DNA of 8,802 nt from CG1-02-35-72 sp964564475. GTDB taxonomy: Bacteria > Bacteroidota > Bacteroidia > Flavobacteriales > Flavobacteriaceae. The DNA lies in NCBI GenBank assembly GCA_964564475.1, contig CAZMBM010000088.1:1-8802 (forward strand), read 5' to 3'. Shown here in pieces: positions 6,893-8,802 of this stretch. Both the position numbers and the translations under genes were made by a program. Positions within the stretch are counted from its first letter, which is position 1. The number at the start of each line of letters is the position of its first letter. The notes under the pieces were generated by a model. It did not search any database, was not told where the DNA came from, and saw only the letters and a program-made list of their open reading frames with translations.

Positions 6893-8802
6893 ATGAAAGC
6901 CTTAAAATGTATGCTGTCTGTACTCTTTGTAGTCAGTTTAAGTGCACAAAGCACACCTGTAAAACGCAGTGCCAACTTATTTAGCCCGTTGGCCATTCCA
7001 AATGTACAAACACCATATCGCACCCAATCGGGTGAACCGGCAAGCACTTATTGGCAAAACCGCGCCGATTATAAAATCGCTGTCAGCTTAGACGCTGTCA
7101 AACATGTTGTAAGTGGTACAGTCGTAATTACTTACACCAATAACAGTCCCGATAATTTAGATTATGTGTGGTTGCAATTAGACGAAAATAAATTTAAACC
7201 CGACTCGCGCGGTGCAGCTATTTTGGGCGCTGTGGGTGGCCGCTTTGCCGGCAATCTCGACGGCGGATACAACCTGTCAGCTGTTAAGGTTAATAATACC
7301 GAAGCCAAATATGTGATTACCGATACGCGCATGCAAATACGTTTAGATAAAGCCATTCCTGCCAAAGGTGGCAAAATAACTATTGCGATAACATATAATT
7401 TTAAATTACCAAAATACGGCGCCGACAGAATGGGGCGTATCAAACAAGAACAGGGTTGGGTGTATGAAGTAGCCCAGTGGTATCCGCGTATGGCCGTTTA
7501 TGACGATGTTAAAGGATGGAACAATGAGCCTTATTTGGGCTCGGGCGAGTTTTATTTAGAATACGGTGATATAGATTATACCATTGACGTGCCTTACGAT
7601 TTTATTGTGGTAGGCTCGGGCGAACTGGTAAATATTGACGAAGTGTATCCCAAAAAAATAGTTCGTCGTTATCACAAGGCCCAAAAAAGTGATAAAACGG
7701 TGATGATTATCAATCCCGATGAGGTGGGCAATACCAATTTGACACGTCCTGTTAAAAGAGGACGCTTGACGTGGCATTATAAAATAAATCAAACCCGCGA
7801 TGCTGCTTGGGCCGCTTCTAAAGCCTTTATCTTAGATGGTGCTAAAATTAATTTACCAAAAGGTAAAACCGCCATGGCCTTATCAGCTTATACCAAAGAA
7901 AGCGCTACCGACGACAGTTGGAATAAATCGACCGAATACGTAAAGCAATCTATAGAATACAATTCTAAAATGTGGTTTCCCTATACCTATCCTGTGGCCA
8001 CAAATGTAGCGGGTATTGTGGGTGGTATGGAATACCCGGGACTGGTTTTTTGCCGATGGCGTGCTAAGAAAGGGTCGCTGTGGAGTGTCACCGACCACGA
8101 ATTCGGCCACAATTGGTTTCCTATGGTGGTGGGGAGTAATGAACGTTTATATCCTTGGATGGACGAAGGTTTTAATACCTTTATAAATCATTACAGTGCT
8201 TTGGCTTATGGTCAATATCCGGCCAAATTACGCGACAGGTTGGGTTTTGTTGGACGCTTGACAGATATTAAAAGAGAACCCTCGAGCACTCCGCCCGATG
8301 TGGCACAAACGTATAATTTGGGTATGGTTGCCTATAGAAAACCCGCTTTAGGCTTGTTTATGTTACGCGAATCGGTTTTAGGACCCGACCGTTTTGACTA
8401 TGCTTTTCGGCATTATATAGCCAAATGGGCCTTCAAACACCCCAGACCTATCGATTTTTTTAACGCTATGGAAAATGCCTCGGGCGAAGATTTACAATGG
8501 TTTTGGAAAACTTGGTTTTACGGTATCGGCAACATAGATCAGGCGGTTACAGGTCTTAAATACGTCAAAGGAAATCCTAAAAAAGGCAGTTTAATTAGTC
8601 TCGAAAATGTGGGTGCCGTACCGATGCCTGTTAATATTGCTTTAACCGATGCTGATGGTAAAGTCTATACCTTTCATGTACCTGTAGCGGTATGGATGCG
8701 CGGAAATAAGATTGTTTATAAAGCCCAAACTAGTACTAAAATTGTAAAAGTAACCGTTGACCCTAAGGCTTTGTACCCCGATGTGGACTTGAGTAATAAT
8801 GT
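6893..8802 (+). CDS. Exported M1 family metallopeptidase (aminopeptidase-like), 3' end outside the window
   Basis: The reading frame is open from the ATG at 6893 to the window edge (636 codons plus two bases). A signal peptide at residues 1-18 ends SLSA before Gln19. A beta-sandwich domain spans about 54-260. The thermolysin-like domain contains the M1 zinc site His402-Glu403-x-x-His406 (HEFGH) and Glu425, 18 residues later in MDEGF. Tyr481 in VAYRKP corresponds to the transition-state tyrosine of the family. The exopeptidase motif, GAMEN in classical aminopeptidases, reads GGMEYPG (377-383), with Glu380 retained. A helical segment and a C-terminal beta region follow. The last visible residues (VDPKALYPDVDLSNN) resemble the usual end of this subfamily, so little may be missing unless a sorting domain follows. 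It is divergent from the M20 gene; together they could degrade extracellular peptides. Substrate specificity is not readable. Confidence 0.93.
   Translation, partial: MKALKCMLSVLFVVSLSAQSTPVKRSANLFSPLAIPNVQTPYRTQSGEPASTYWQNRADYKIAVSLDAVKHVVSGTVVITYTNNSPDNLDYVWLQLDENKFKPDSRGAAILGAVGGRFAGNLDGGYNLSAVKVNNTEAKYVITDTRMQIRLDKAIPAKGGKITIAITYNFKLPKYGADRMGRIKQEQGWVYEVAQWYPRMAVYDDVKGWNNEPYLGSGEFYLEYGDIDYTIDVPYDFIVVGSGELVNIDEVYPKKIVRRYHKAQKSDKTVMIINPDEVGNTNLTRPVKRGRLTWHYKINQTRDAAWAASKAFILDGAKINLPKGKTAMALSAYTKESATDDSWNKSTEYVKQSIEYNSKMWFPYTYPVATNVAGIVGGMEYPGLVFCRWRAKKGSLWSVTDHEFGHNWFPMVVGSNERLYPWMDEGFNTFINHYSALAYGQYPAKLRDRLGFVGRLTDIKREPSSTPPDVAQTYNLGMVAYRKPALGLFMLRESVLGPDRFDYAFRHYIAKWAFKHPRPIDFFNAMENASGEDLQWFWKTWFYGIGNIDQAVTGLKYVKGNPKKGSLISLENVGAVPMPVNIALTDADGKVYTFHVPVAVWMRGNKIVYKAQTSTKIVKVTVDPKALYPDVDLSNN

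Noticed and set aside
7162..8110. Minus-strand open frames at 7162-7443, 7556-7792 and 7883-8110
   Set aside because: They are antisense to the continuous M1 peptidase frame, which carries the zinc motif and runs open through all of them.

Overview
The window looks like chromosomal DNA from a member of the Bacteroidota, most likely a flavobacterium. It is AT-rich, and none of the starts has a Shine-Dalgarno sequence. A TAnnTTTG (-7 type) promoter element lies upstream of one gene. The two exported proteins have short signal peptides that place Gln at or next to the predicted cleavage site, which is typical of this phylum. The genus cannot be named from the sequence alone.

Layout. On the minus strand, read from right to left, a tight four-gene cluster runs from 5106 down to 17. 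Its order is xdhA (iron-sulfur/FAD subunit of xanthine dehydrogenase), xdhB (molybdenum subunit), a small membrane protein resembling the Mpv17/PMP22 family, and xdhC (molybdenum cofactor maturation). Adjacent genes overlap by 4 bases or are 7 bases apart, so they are almost certainly co-transcribed and partly translationally coupled. Upstream of the cluster on the same strand, after a 111-base gap, is an exported M20 metallopeptidase (6711-5218). Divergent from it, across a 181-base intergenic region, is an exported M1 metallopeptidase (6893 onward) that runs off the window close to its natural C-terminus.

Function. XdhA and XdhB together carry every cofactor site of a cytoplasmic molybdo-flavoenzyme: two [2Fe-2S] clusters, FAD and Moco. 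The XdhB pocket has the Glu/Arg pair that marks true xanthine/hypoxanthine dehydrogenases rather than aldehyde oxidases. XdhC would insert or sulfurate the cofactor. The cluster is therefore a purine-catabolism unit (hypoxanthine to xanthine to urate). No transporter, deaminase or urate-degrading gene is visible here. The two peptidases probably degrade peptides in the periplasm or outside the cell and have no evident link to purines.

Most interesting points. (1) An Mpv17/PMP22-like membrane protein, a family known mainly from mitochondria and peroxisomes, is embedded between xdhB and xdhC. (2) The gap before xdhA holds a compact GC-rich element with a bulged stem-loop, a competing hairpin and loop-flank complementarity. 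It could be a structured leader, a terminator or a REP-like dispersed palindrome. (3) A perfect 15-base operator-like palindrome lies beside it. No mobile element, CRISPR array, tRNA or rRNA was seen.
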